Of a stretch of 64,000 bases of DNA, positions 32,001 through 45,826 are shown piece after piece. The notes beneath the pieces were generated by a model, which searched no databases, had not been told where the DNA came from, and worked only from the letters and a program-made list of their open reading frames with translations. How positions within the stretch are numbered: position 1 is the first letter of the stretch; each line of letters begins with the position of its first letter. The DNA is taken from assembly GCA_021030905.1 (NCBI GenBank), contig JAGFMI010000007.1, positions 1,054,001-1,118,000 on the forward strand, given 5' to 3'. The position numbers and the translations under genes were made by a program. The stretch is from Pyrenula massariospora (taxonomy: Eukaryota > Ascomycota > Eurotiomycetes > Pyrenulales > Pyrenulaceae).

Positions 32001-35000
32001 CTACCTTCGTGACACCAACTTGGTATCATTTCTGCTCAGACTGACATTCTGCGACGCCAGCAAGTATCCGAATCCGAGAGCCTTGATCCTTCCCATCCAT
32101 CGGATGCCAGCCATCCTCTCATAGCCCGCCTGTTCCTTCTGCTCCAGCATGTATCCCTTCATGTCATCTACCTCAATGCCAATCTCGCACGCGTGGTGGG
32201 TGTAGCGCGCTCCATATGTTCTGTCAGCCCGCTCGTTGACCACTGCTTCAGACAGCTTGCGAGCAGCCTGCTCGGCGGGCATTAGATCAATACGGCCCTC
32301 CCAGCCGTCAAGATCCGGTGTCAGTTTGGACACGTCCGTAAACCGAGCGAATTCTTCGAGCACCGAATGAACCGCATCTTGATCCTGCAGCTGTCCTGTA
32401 TTTGATGGCACGAACCGGTGAATCGACACAGGTAGTCCTAGCGTCTCGGCTGCGCGCTCGAGGACCCTCTCGCTGACCCACTTGCTTGCGACATACCCAT
32501 TTGAGCCGTCAGCAGGAGGCACGTTCGCTGCTGCTGTGCCGGCGCCGCTCTCAGGTGCTTGCAACACGCCGGCTGAAGAGGTGTAGAGGATTGGTATGCG
32601 CCGGGTAGCGGCCAGCTTCACGAGTTCTTTCGTCGCGTTCACATTCGTGGGCCGCAGAGTGTGATAGCTGTCCCAAAAGGAGCGCGCGGCCCCCATGTGG
32701 AGCACCACATCCACCTCGCCCGAAAGAGTCGCAAATTTCGATTCCGAGAGCCCGAGGCGGGGCAATGATAGATCGCCCTCATATGAGATGATTTTCGCTC
32801 CCGTGATGGCTCGCTTCGAGAGTGTATCGGTGTCTCGCACGGCAACGCAATAGACCTTGCTTACACTTGGATTGTTAACGAAAAGCGGCAGGAGGTACTT
32901 CGCGAGGAAACCAGTGGCGCCCGTCAGCAGCACCGTCTTCTGATCATCGCGTACTGGCCGAGCCTTCCCATACGCGTCGAACGCTGGTACGTCCAGATCA
33001 GGCAGCTCTATTTCCCTATCCCAATCGATCATCTCGACAACGCTGCTCTCCTCAATCTTCTGTGCCATCTCGCCCAGCGTATTTGCACCGAGCAGCTCCA
33101 CAATGCGAACCACAACATGGAAAACGCCACGGATCCGAGATTGTAAGCGTACAATTAGAAGAGAGTTGCCTCCAACAGCGAAGAAGCTGGTCTTGGGAGT
33201 AATGTTGAATTTGAACTGATTCCCCAGAACATCCTCCCAGACTCGCTTGAGCAGGACCATTGTTTCGCTGAGTTCGAGTCCTGAATTTCTTTCGATGCTA
33301 TGCGTTCGACGGGGTAGTGGCAAGTCTTGGATTGCTTTGCGGTCCACTTTAGAATGGTTACTAAGGGGGAAACGTTCAAGGGGAACCGCCATGACTGGAA
33401 TCATGTATTGGGGAATGGGTAGCCGGCTTAGCAAATGATGAAGGAAATCTTCTTTGTTTGTGTGACCATTCTGTGAAGCGAACACTACGTGCGCGACCAG
33501 AATGTCGCCTTCGCGAAGAGTAACGACTGCTTCCCTGAGAACACCACCGGCTGCGCAGAGGATATTACTCTCGATGTCGCTGAGCTCTATGCGGAGTCCT
33601 CGTATCTTAACCTGCGTGTCGCCTGCAACACGGCTATGGAAAACAAGAGCGCCATCTTCAGTGAGGTGTCCGATATCACCCGTACGATACATTCGCGTCC
33701 AGCCATTGGCAATGTATCCGGGATGTCTCGCGGCGTATGGGTCCGGCATAAAAGCTTTCTCGCTGAGCTCCTCGTTAAGATAGCCCTCGGCGACACCAGC
33801 CCCGCCAATAAAGACTGCTCCGGGCATCCCAGGAGGCAAAGGCTGGAGCTGGTCGTCTAGGATGTATGTCACATAGTTCGGAAGCGAGTATCCACATGGA
33901 ATACGTCCCTCTCGAAGGTCATCACGGTATGCAATTTCCATCTTGTGTGAGGAGATAGAGATCTCGGTCGGACCGTAAGAGTTGAAGAATCGGAGCCGTG
34001 GAAGATTGAGAGCCCCAAAATCTCGCAAGACGGTGCTTGTCAGCGTCTCACCTCCACCAAAGGCGAATTGCCAATTAGAAGCATGCCGGAGGTTGTTGAT
34101 CCCATACTGTAACCAAAGCGAGTATTCCGATGGCGTCGCTTTGGTATATGTGATGTTGTACCGCCAGATGATGTTAGTGATCTCAAGTGGGTCGCCTCGC
34201 TTGCTCCAAGGAACGATGTACACCATTCCGCCATTAACCTTGAGAGTCTCGGTGTTAGCGATTTTCCATCTGGAATAAAAAGAACCCTTCCCTCATGAGA
34301 TAAGAGAAAGGATGTAGCTTACTAATCCCGTATACATCTGATCGGAAGAGTGATTGAAGGTAAATGAACTCTGCTGCAGAACGCGTTCTGCACCAAGCTT
34401 CCAGGTCTTTGTATATCCTTCAATTTCGTTTCGTAGCCCCGAGTGCTTGATGAGTATTCCCTTTGGGGTGCCTGTCGACCCACTCGTGTAGAGAATCGCG
34501 CCAATCGAACCGGCCTGAGCACGATTGGGCACGGGAGCTGATGGCTTGGCGGCCACGTTGCTGACGTTAATGACTTTGGCGAGAACATTCAATTGCGTCG
34601 CGTCATTTACTGTGGTAGCATCCACAAGGATCCCACTTGGTTGACAGTCTTGAGCAATACTTGCAAGACGTTGTAGAGGGTTCCGAAGATCCAGAGGGAC
34701 GTAAATGCCCCCGATACGCATAATTGCAAGCATGGAACATACCCAGTCCGAAGCAGCTTGCTGGAAAACAAGTACCCTGGAATCGGTGCCGAGTCCGGCG
34801 TTGACCAATGTCTCTCCGATTGCTTCTATGCGTTGGACCAAGCCAGCGTAGGTAACAACACTGCCCATGCCATCTACAACAGCAATCTTGTCCTTATTTG
34901 ATGACATGTCCGCAACCTGATCGATGCGATGGGGAAGGGTTTCGGGCCAATCGGATTCTAAGTTCGGACCTGAAGACGTAGTCAGTAAGCGCCAATGATG

Positions 35001-38000
35001 AGAGAGCACGAAACAACTCACCACGGCCAAGCTTGAATGCGTCGGTCAGCTTTTTAGAACTGAATAAGGGAGCGTTCTCCCATGGTAAAGAGACATCTCT
35101 ACAGAGCGCCTCCAACAGTCCCATGTAGGTGTCCAACAACAAGTCTGTGGCCGCCTGATTATATAGGCTCGTCTGCGTCCTGATGGCAAGAATTGTGCCC
35201 TCAACACTCTCCGCCACGTCCAATGTGATATCGTAGGCGGTTCTTCCGGGGAGGGCATCCATCATTTTGAATTTGCAGTTGTCGAAAACATGCATATCTT
35301 GCCCTCCTTGCCGATAGTCGAAAAAGGCTTGGAACAAGGGGCTGGACTGGGAATACCGCGGCACATTGAGCTCCTTCAGGAGCACATCAAAAGGCAGACT
35401 TGAAGCAAGTGCTGCATAGGCTGTGTTACGACCCTCGATGATAGCATCAGCAAATGTTTGGCCTGATATGCGACGAAAGCGAAGCGGAAGGAGGTTGAGA
35501 AAGAGACCGATAGTGCTCATTGCGTCACCGCCCCGACCGGCATCGGCGATACCAATAGTCAAGTCCTGGGTTCCAGTAAATTTGAAGAGCATGACATTAA
35601 AAATGGCCAGATATAAGTGAAAAGGAGTGGACCGTTGTGCCTTGGACATTTGCTTAATACGGGGAGTCAATGCGGGGTCCAGCCGGCAGTGTACCTGGTG
35701 AACGTTGAACGCGTTCATTGGTACACGAGAACTGACTCTTGCTATGGGTAGTAATGGCAGAACTGGTGGATCTTCTGAGAACACGCTCCTCCAGAATGCA
35801 AGAGCCTCGTTCATCTTCCCATCTTCGTAAGCTTCGCGCTGCATCTTCGAATGAGAGGTAAGTTGACGCGGAAGAGGGCCAAGAGAGTGGTTCTTGTACG
35901 CTTTTTCCAGGTCGCTTAAGAAAATTTGTACGCTGATTCCGTCCATGACTATGTGATGATAACCAACAAGAAGATAATGCGTGGACGGGCTAAGTGAAAG
36001 CAGAATCAGACGCATAAGATCTCCACTCTCAATTTCGAACTGATAGTCCTTAAGCTTTGCATAGTCGACTTTAACATCTTGGACGCAGTCGATTTGCTTC
36101 TGCTCTAATCTTAATTTAGAAAATTCCATGATCTTCTGATAGGCCGTATCGCTCTCAATCTCGTCCCCGACGAAGCACGTGCGGAGTGCTTCGTGTCTGG
36201 AGCCAACGGCGCGAACCGCTTTCTCCAAATCGTCGAGGCGCAGGTCTCCTGTGACTTCGTAATAAAACGTCACGTTGAAAGTAGCCTGATTCTGGATCAA
36301 TAGCCTCAGGAACCAGAATCGAGATTGGGCGAAAGACACTAGCTCGCTTTTTAGGAAGTTAGGTGGAGGCTGGATAGCTGTGAGTAGCAGCGCCTTCTCC
36401 GGCTTAGCCGGTTCTGCCAGGCTGGTAGATGAAGCTGCTGAGCAAATTTCATTCGAAACGTCATCAGGTGATGAGCTCTCTAGTGGCGTGGATGCAGAGT
36501 CCGTGCTGGAAAGCGAAGGCTCGGGCTTTGGCTGCGACATGGGGATGGGGATTGGTTTGACGGAGGGCTTGGCGTTGCCTCCCTTTTTTATGTCAGCAAG
36601 AACATTTTCCGGCATTTGATTCAATGCTTGCTCGCTGAGATCAGCGATTGATCCACCTCCAAGAATCTTGAGAACTGGTAAATCGACCTTCAGCTCCTTT
36701 ACAAACCATGATCGTACCTCGACAGCGATTAATGAATCTATACCGTGGTCGATGAGTGGCACATATTGGTCGAGATGCTGTTCGGTGATTTGTAGTATCA
36801 CTTTTAACTCGGCAGTGAATGATGCTACAATGACTTTAGCAGAGGACTCTGTCAAGTGTTTGCCATCCAGTTCAATAACGCACCTTTTAAAATCTCCAAT
36901 GCCTCGTCCATGTTCGTCGCGCTCGAGAGTTGGTCGAAGACGGAGAGACTGTTATTTCTGTCATCTCGCTGTTCCCGTGTGCCTTTAGGATCAGCAACAA
37001 TGCAATGCGAGAAGCGAGGGTCATCTGCCCAGCGTGGTCTATACTCGTCGTCTATCGCGGAAAAAATGGCTGTTGTGAGCACAGGGGACGATTCACTGTC
37101 CGGATGGCTAGCCAGGATCGTTTCGGCGAAGAGCTGATGAAAGTCAGCTTCGGAGATGGGCAGGTATTTTTGTTTGATAAGCTGCTCCTTGACCATTGGG
37201 TCGGCTCGTTCAACATATCCAATTCCAACCACACGGCCAATATCGAAAGTAGATGCGGCCAAGCCACGTTTGCGCCTCTGCTTCGCGAGGCTTTGCATGT
37301 AGGCATTAGCCGCGGCATAGTTGGATTGTCCTGGATTGCCGACGACGGCCGAAAGAGATGAGAACATAACAAAGAAGTCAAGCTGATCGTCATGAAAAGC
37401 CTCAGCCAGGTGATTGCTCCCGTCAATCTTAGGCTTCAGGACCCTTTCCATCTGATCATGCGACATGTCGGAGAACAGAACATCATTCAGAACCATGGCC
37501 CCATTAGCAACACCTGCGACGGGTGGACATGTGGCTCTAACTTCCTCTACAATCTCTTTGACTGCCTGTCTATCAGAAACGTCCCTAACAGCCATCAGTG
37601 AGTGACTACTTTGATCACAAAGAGCTTTGTGATAGACTTACATGGCGAAAACCCTCACGATGGTGTTGAGAGCCTTAAAAGAGTCCAGCCACTGCGCGCT
37701 TACGTTGGGATGGCGACTCGTTAAGCAGATACATCCTGCACCGTTCCGTGCCATCCACTCACAAATGGACTGTCCAATCTGCCCAGTCAGACCCACAAGG
37801 AGATATGTCTTGTGTTTGGAGAAGAGGCGTTTGGCGTCGATAGGGGCCATTTGAAGAGTTAGAAAGTCGCTCGACGTCCAGTCGATAATAGTCATAGGGT
37901 CACTTGCGTGGCTAATCTGACCAAGTGGGATGAGCAGATAAGGCGGGATTTGGTGGGCGGCATGGGTTTCTACGTGTGCGTGGGAAACAGCATCCTCAAG

Positions 38001-41000
38001 CAGACCTAACAGGTCGGCTTGACCACAGAGTGGTGGGCGGCTTTGGCGACGGAAGAGATCAGAAACATCAAAATGCCTGCAATCCAGTGGTAGAGCTTCG
38101 GCAAGGCTATTACTGACAGCACTAGACGCAGCATTCGTGCTGAGATCCAGGAAATGCGTCACATCTGCAGGCAGCTTCCTCCGGATTGCATGCTTTGGTG
38201 TCCATGCCTCAATTCTTGTCCAGTCAGGATTGTCCCCGTCTGCGGATGCGGTACTGAAGTTGACGAGGACTTCTTTGGCAGCCGCTCGTCGCGTCAGTGC
38301 CATCGCGAAGGACTGGATTACGGCAGGCTCATGAACGAGCAATTTGCTCCCAAACGGCAACGTAGATATCAAAGATGCTGCTAAGAGCTCGCCTACAACG
38401 GCGGTGAGTATACTGGGAGACTCGTAGTCAAGGGATACTGCCACGAGGGGGTTTATTCTCGATGACATGTCGTTAGAAAGAGCAATCTTTTTTTCCTTCG
38501 TCGCCTCGTTTAGACCGATGCTTAGGAATGAGAAAACGTTAGGAGCTACATGGAGAGCTACAAGGACCGATTTCTCCACTCGAATAACGCCTCGGCCACC
38601 TTTTTTGGGGAGCAGAATGTCTTCCTGCAGAACCGGAGGCCATTCGGAAAGCTGTGAGATGCTGACAGTCGAATGTGACGGTGGTACAGTCTTGGTGATA
38701 GACCGTACTTGAGAGTTGAATCTATCATTTTGGCCGTGATTAGCGACCAAACGAGGTATCATTAGCTGCCCGTTCTCCAAGAGATACTCCAGCTCCTGAG
38801 ACCAAAGCAAGTCCGGTGACTGCCACTCGTTTAGAGCGCATTGGCGGAGAAGACACTCCGTGATAACTTTGGCGGTATTGTGGTTCGAATGTGAAAGGTC
38901 GAGATATCCTAAGGTCAGATATGGTATCTCATGCCGTAAGGCGCGACCGAGACCAATGCTGGCCATTTGATACGGGTCCTCGTCCTGGGCGCTACGGGTG
39001 ACCCAGACAAGATTTTTTGCAACCTCATAGATTCGTTTCAGCCCGGCCATCTTCTCCTGAGACAGGTTCCTGAAGACTGCTTCGTCGAGGTCAATAAGAC
39101 TAATCATTGTATTCATAGGCGAAGGGGCATCTGACTCGGTTGGTAGGCCAGGCAAGATGGTCACCTTGTCGCAGAAGCGTCCCACAAGGTCCGCTATCTC
39201 TTCGGCGATGCGTGAGGTCTCAAGAGATGCAGCTCCGAGTATCACAATCTCTTTGAAATGCAACGCGAGTGGCGAAGGCGAAAGTGGGCGACGCAAAAAG
39301 TCGACTTGATTGTTAACAGCCTGTGTAGCTATGGCAGAAAGCGGCCATGTCAGGTTGTCTAGCGGTCGCGTAATGGCATCGACGCCCGAGAAGCCAGCTT
39401 TGCGCAACAAGCTGTGCCATGCTTCGGGTGTGACGAGCGGGCCATTCTCGCGGCCGTCTTGATAACTCCACCAGCCTGAGAGACCGGCCGCCATATTTGA
39501 GAATCGCAGCGCGGTAGGCTGTGTAATTTCGACGAGTATAAGATGGCCACCCGGCTTGAGAAGTTTTCGCGTGTTTTCTAGCGTTCTTTGCAGAGATGAA
39601 GTAGCGTGTACGACATTGGCTGCAATTATCATGTCATAAGAATGAGCTTCAAACCCTTGGGCCGCTGGAGAGTGCTCAATGTCAAGCACCTTGAATGCCA
39701 TCTTGCTGCTATATGCCTTGAACGTCTCCTCGGCTTTTTCGAAAAAGCTTTCTGATATATCAGTGAAAGTGTAAGATAAGAAGGCGTTATCAATTGTTTG
39801 TAAGACCTCCTTTGTCGTTCCACCGGTCCCAGCACCTGGAAGATACCAGATTGTATCAGTCAGTTCAATTTTCCAAGACTGGGAGGAAAGATGATTGCAA
39901 CAAGGTCTTACCTATTTCGAGAATCCTAGCGTTCGGATACCGATGCACAAGCTGCTGTACCATCCCAGCCAAGTACGCACTATATTTCGAGAATCCGAGG
40001 GCATTGACGTACATTTCTTCCATCATGCCGGCCAAGTGCTCGACCATAGTTACCTCCCCCCTCACAACAGCCGGGATGTGCTCTCCAACGGTCTTGATGA
40101 CTTTGACATCAATAGTATCCGAGTATCTTTTCGTGAGTTTAGTGCAAAGGCTACATGGTAGTCAAGGCTTATGTGCATACCTCCTAATCAAAGGCTCGAT
40201 ATCACCGAAAGTATCATTAGACCATTTCTCCTCCACCCAAGGGTGCTCTCTCCGGGCTATGATCGACAGCGCGTGGTTCATGTAATCATGAAGACGGTGA
40301 TGATGCGGTTGACCGTTGGCCCATTCCTCGTCGCTGATTTCTGATTTCCACTTTCGGAGGTAGAAGTACGACATTCTCTCGCAAAGAGTGGCGATCTCAA
40401 TTTCCTCTACGGAAGGATGATCATCACCTATGACGAAATTCGCATTCGGTATGTCAAAGCCCCATTTCACATAGGTGAACGGGCGACGATCATCATCGGC
40501 GGTGGCTGAGTACAAAGGCTTCATCTCCAAGCCTTCCGCCTGTATAAGCGTCTGCTGGCCGTCCTCACTGAAAACCTCGATGCTACTACTGAAGGCGTTG
40601 GCTTGTCCCCTGTGTATGTTGGCGCATATTGGCAGCAGGGTCTTAAATTTGGGTATCGCAGAACAGAGCTTTGGATTAATCCGGATGCGTCCGATTAATG
40701 TGGGAACTGATAGTGTCCGGAAGTTCTCGTCTTCTGGATGAGAGCCAGCCACTAGTGATGCTTGGATGGCTACGTCGAGCCACGTAGGATGCACCATAAG
40801 AATAGCCGCATCGTCCGGGTAGGTGTAAGTTGACACTAGTGCCGACGTCTGGTCTAACTTCCGTTTGATGGACGACATGCCTCTGAATGCTCCCGTATAT
40901 CCGTATCCAAGTTCGGAGATAGATGAATAGAAAAGATCTTCATCAATATCATTCATATTTGAAGTCTCGAGTGGCGTAGACGCCAATGTGGTTGAGGAAG

Positions 41001-44000
41001 GAGTGCTGTACACAATCATAACCTTCCCGCTAGTCACAAGATCCAAGCTGGTCGGTCCGTTGTTGGCGCATGAGTGACATGAGAAGTCGGCAGTCTGAAT
41101 CTTGTCATGTTTCCCGATAGTACTAATTGCCGAGAGCGTGACGAGGGTCTCGACGGCAAAGTTGGAGTCGTCTTCGAATGAAATAGCCTTGCCGATAAGG
41201 AGGTCTCGAATTTCATAGAGCTTGACATCTTGGTCGCCAGCCAGCTTCTTGGCAGCTTCGAGAACCATGGCAATGTAGCCCGCTGCTGGAAAGACCATTT
41301 GATTCTGCAGTCTGTGTCCGTCCAGCCAGGGTATCTCAGACGCCTTTAGTAGGTTCTTCCAGCGTCTGCTGATGTCGGTAGAGTCTGGAGAGACCGTGCC
41401 AAGTAGGTCATGGAAAGGTTCACTCCTTGACCGTATCATCTTGGACTGACGAGATTCATGCCAATGCCTTCTCTCGTGGTTCCACTGATACAATGGAAGT
41501 CCCGCCACAAACCTAGGCGGTGCTCCGGTCGACATCAAGTCCTCATAGGACCGAAAATTGACGGCGTCAGAGCCAAGTTGGGCCCAGACGAAGCCTAAAG
41601 CATCTGCGAAAGCCTCAATATCGTCTACGCCCCGGCTCAAGACCCCACAGTAAGCGAGTGGCGATCTAACCTCCAGAATGTTCTGGGTTGCTGGACCTTG
41701 GAGAGCTGGATGGGGCCCAACTTCAAGCGCAAAGTTCAGCTTATCACTTGCGGCAATCTTGATCGCATCCGCGAAAAGGACAGGCTTGACCATATTATCT
41801 CTCCAGTATACATCCTGGAGCGCTTCTGTGGGTTGCATGGGTGTCTCCCCTGGGGTAACGCTTGAAAACCAGGAGCAAGAAACGTGTCGTTCCCGATTTA
41901 CTCGGATTCCACATGCCCGAAGCGATTGGATATAGGGATCTCCACAGGGAAGCATCTGATGAGAATGATATGCTGTGTCGACTTTGAGCGCCCTAGCGAA
42001 TTTCTTTTCCTCGTGAAAGATTTTTTCCGCGTGGATAATAGCATCAACGTCTCCAGAGAGAGTTACACTCGCAGAAGAGTTGTGCGCAGCAATGGAAATG
42101 CGTCCTTTAAATGCAGGGAGCTCAACCAAATCCAGCGCATCTTCCCAGGATGTCCCTACCGCAAGCATGGCGCCTTTCTGCCCATAGCCATTAGGGTGTC
42201 CTGCAAGATGAACATGTAGTCCCCGATAGTATGCAATACGAATTGCATCGCGGGCCGATATGAAATCGGCAGCGTATGCAGCAGCAATCTCTCCAGAAGA
42301 ATGGCCTACAACTGCTTCGAAAGAGATACCAGCCTCTTTTAAGAGATCGATAAGAACGACCTGGATAGCTGTACATAGTGGCTGCGATAATTCGGCCTCG
42401 CCAATCCGTGAAGTCTCTGTGCCAGCTAGAATTTCATCTTGTAAACGCCAATTTGGACGATCCAAAACGGGTAGACCAGCCAATGATTTTTCGAGGTACT
42501 CCAATCTACCGCGAACAAAAGCAGAGGATCGGATCAGACAACCCCCCATAGCTACCCACTGGGCGCCTTGACCGGTAAAAACTCCTAGGATACGAGGTTT
42601 TCCGGGAGGTGATCCCACCTTGTGGATATTCATATCGTTTTGTTTCATTGTTGAGACAACATCGTTCATCTTGGAGACAAGTCTGTCGATGGTCCTCGCC
42701 GAGAAAGTCATTTTGATGGGGAGCGCTGATTTGCGAGTCTGCAATGTCCAGGCCAGATCGAAAAGGTTGATGTCTGCCCGAGCCTTCAAATGTTCCGAGC
42801 AGGCTTCAAGATGTGCAAAGAGGCTACTTTCGGACACGGCGGAGAATGTGAAAGGAGTAAAAGGGGCAGCCCTGCGCTCAGTAGACTTGACGCTTGTGGT
42901 GATTGGAGGCTGGTAGCTCTCCACAATAGCATGTGCATTGGCGCCGCCGAAACCTGTTCAGAACTCTTAATCAGTACACAAAATAGCTCACATAGAGAAT
43001 TGATCACTACAAACCGAAGCTATTGATGCTGACTCGTCGAGGGACCCCCTCAGGCAACTTCGGCCATGCCACGGCGCTGGTGGGGACATGCAACCCATGA
43101 TAGAAAGGCTCGATGGCCGGATTCAGACGGTTGAAATGTAAGTTAGCCGGAATGAAGCCGTGCTGGACAGCAAGAGATCCCTTAATAAGACCTGCGAGAC
43201 CAGCAGCGCCCTCAGTATGGCCAATGACAGTTTTGATGGATCCAACATAGAGAGGATGTTCAGAAGCACCATTTGAAGCCACGCCGAAGCATTGCTGGAT
43301 AGCCTCGGCTTCACGAGGATCTCCAGCTTTCGTGCCTGTACCATGCGCCTCAAAGAACTGAGGTCGGTCTTGGGGATTGCGAGGATCCAATCCAGCCTTG
43401 GAGTACGTCTGCCGGATCAAGGTCGCTTGTGCTGCAGAGCTTGGAACTGTTAGGCCCGCGGAGTGGCCGTCTTGGTTGGATCCCGTCTCACGAATCAAAC
43501 ATTCAATGTGATCACCGTTGGCAAGAGCGTCGCTAAGTCGCTTCAGTATGACGACTGCAACGCCTTCGCCCCGTGCGTATCCATCTGCGTCAGCATCCCA
43601 CACTACGATACCCAAAGTCAGCCTTCAGAGGGAAATAAGAATAGAGCTCAGGTCCTTACTGCGGGATCGACCGTTAGGAGACAGCATGTTCAACCTGTTC
43701 TCAGTCATAAACGGATCTGCATGATGCTATCAATCAGCTCAATTCTTTCGGAGCTGAATCATGCTCAGAACGGAGAAGCTCGCACCTGCTCCCAGGATCG
43801 TCGTCGTACCGCAAGCCACGGCTACATGAGACTCGCCTGTGCGTAGTGCCTGAACCCCCTGGTGAACAGCGATCAAACTCGAAGAGCACGCGGTGTCAAT
43901 AGTTAAACTTGGGCCGTGCCAATCGAAGAAATATGATATTCGATTCGAGAGAATAGCTCGCGAGATACCAGTGGCAGCATACGTAGGAACGCTGTCCAGG

Positions 44001-44422
44001 TCCCGCATCAGGATATTTTCGTAGTCGAGGCCCATAACTCCGACGTAAACAGCAGTATCACTATTACGCAAAGCCTCGATGGTATGGCCACCTGATTCTA
44101 AGGCCTCGTATACTGTCTCCATTAGCATCCGCTGCTGTGGGTCAATCGAGTCTGCCTCTTTCCGGCTAATGTTGAAGAATCCGGCGTCAAAGGCGCGCAC
44201 ATCTTCGAGAAGATATGAATGTCGGACATTAGTAGTACCATGGTGAGCGGCATCTGGGTGATAGTACCCTCGTACATCAAATCGATCGGAAGGTATATCT
44301 TTGCGTATGTCGCGAGGGTTCTGAAGCAGCTCCCACAAGGACGAAGGTGAAGATGAACCACCAGGAAAGCGACAGCCGCTGCCTACGATGGCAATTGGCT
44401 CTCGTCGTTGCGAAGCCATCAT
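32001..44422 (-). CDS. Hybrid highly reducing PKS-NRPS (KS-AT-DH-MT-KR-ACP-C-A-T-R)
   Basis: Core synthase of the cluster; joins a C-methylated polyketide to an A-domain substrate. Ten exons fit in phase: 44422-43786, 43716-43660, 43602-43015, 42953-40181, 40126-39912, 39835-37642, 37584-36884, 36848-35022, 34969-34323, 34238-32001, giving 3958 residues. [62 protein letters not shown] (about 1350-1560): [15 protein letters not shown] (about 2100-2280): GLTGQIG, NYAAANA. ACP: GIDSL (about 2426). C: HHIVMDG (about 2685). [12 protein letters not shown] (about 3155), NSYGPTE. T: GGNSL (about 3567). R (about 3640-3958): LLTGATGF, with Tyr/Lys in GYVASK. No ER domain is present; the gene at 58011 probably supplies it. 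The intron between KR and ACP is only 35 nt. A4 reads FNHS instead of FDxS. Confidence 0.93.
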
Positions 44423-45826
44423 CACTTCGTTGACTAGTTGCAGAGGTAGGTGATAAGAATGTAGGCTTTTCAAGTCACCGTCTTGTCGTCCGTCATAATA
44501 GCCAAGTAATGAACCCGCAATGTAGCGAAGCTGTCGTTCTATACCCGGTGCATTTCCCTCAAGTATTTCGAGTTTCTCAAGGTTCTGAGCCTCTCGCCGC
44601 TTTCACCTCGGCGCGGTACCCATGATGGCAGACGCACATTTCCGCGACAGATGCCGAAATCAGATTCAGTATGCTCCAAGCAGTCAATCCATCCCAGAGC
44701 CTCGCAACCATGCACCAAACACCACCGAACGAGGTGGAGTACCGTGACATATCGCCGTAGATTTTCGGCGAGTTGCTACTGCTGCCAATTTGAAATACAC
44801 CGATCAATTCAACGGGTACATACGATTATTGGTCAATGTAGATATTCCGCTCAAATGTTGCTCCATATCTTGCTCGCGATCCCATGTGGTGTGTCTACTT
44901 GCTTCTCTCTTCCGTAATAGGTCGTGAGCCTGGGAAAGGATCCATTAAAGGAAGCGGAAGGGACGCTCTCGAATTGTCTCCTCAAGGCTTGTGTGCGCCA
45001 CTGTCGTACACGATGATCCCTATCTAAGTTAGGAGCTGGGGCGCTTCATTCCATGCCAACCTGTAATCACGTTGGCGTGGCGAAAATGCTGTCACCATAA
45101 TCAAGCGTCCCTGTTCGAGTAAGCGGTTGGCTGTACTGGCTGGTCTAAACTCGGCTAAGAGGCGTTTGCAGACCGTCATTTTGTTCGTTCCAAGGTATTC
45201 GAAGGGAACGTGCAGCACGGCACGAACCGTGCCGCTCCGGATGGCGTAGAATAGTCTCGCTGATCAGAATTCTTGTTTCTGTATTGACCGCCACTTACCC
45301 TCTTGGGCTGCTTACATACCTAATAAGCTTTATGCCATACCCCCTTCTGGCCAACGAGGCATCGATCGAGGTCCCAGGGAACGGGAAGCGAATGATGCAG
45401 ACCCTGCTGAGATTTTGTTTTTTCTTTTATTGACAGGGGCCCCATGTGGGAGGGTCGATTGTGTGCATGCGTGAGGCATGTCGGTCCGAAAGATGGCAAG
45501 ATTGACTTCGCGCCGGTTATCAGCTGTGGTGCAACACCGCTCGCATTCTGCGCTGTCTGGTGCTGCGCGCAGACGCCCTTCCCCGCACCATCTCTCGTTT
45601 GTTGAATCGCACCGCGCCCCCCCAGATTGACCCCCATCGCACGATCTCATTCAAGTACCCTGCCGCGGTGTTCACATGAGAAGCAATTCTTGTATAGGAG
45701 AAACTCACCATCATTATAACCATCGTCGTCGTGTCCGCGGTCGTGCTAAAAACCCCCCAGCCATGATTTCCAGATAAACCTTTCGCCAGGTTCCTCCCTG
45801 TTTTGACATCGAGTCAAGCGTCAGCC
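44423..45826. promoter_or_regulatory. Divergent promoter, PKS-NRPS / AflR-like regulator
   Basis: A 1.4-kb region between the synthase and the regulator that probably controls it. Short frames here (such as 44577-44807 and 45320-45650) overlap on both strands without family signal. The PKS frame is open for 17 codons upstream of 44422 but has no ATG there. I could not pick out a binding site with confidence. Confidence 0.45.
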
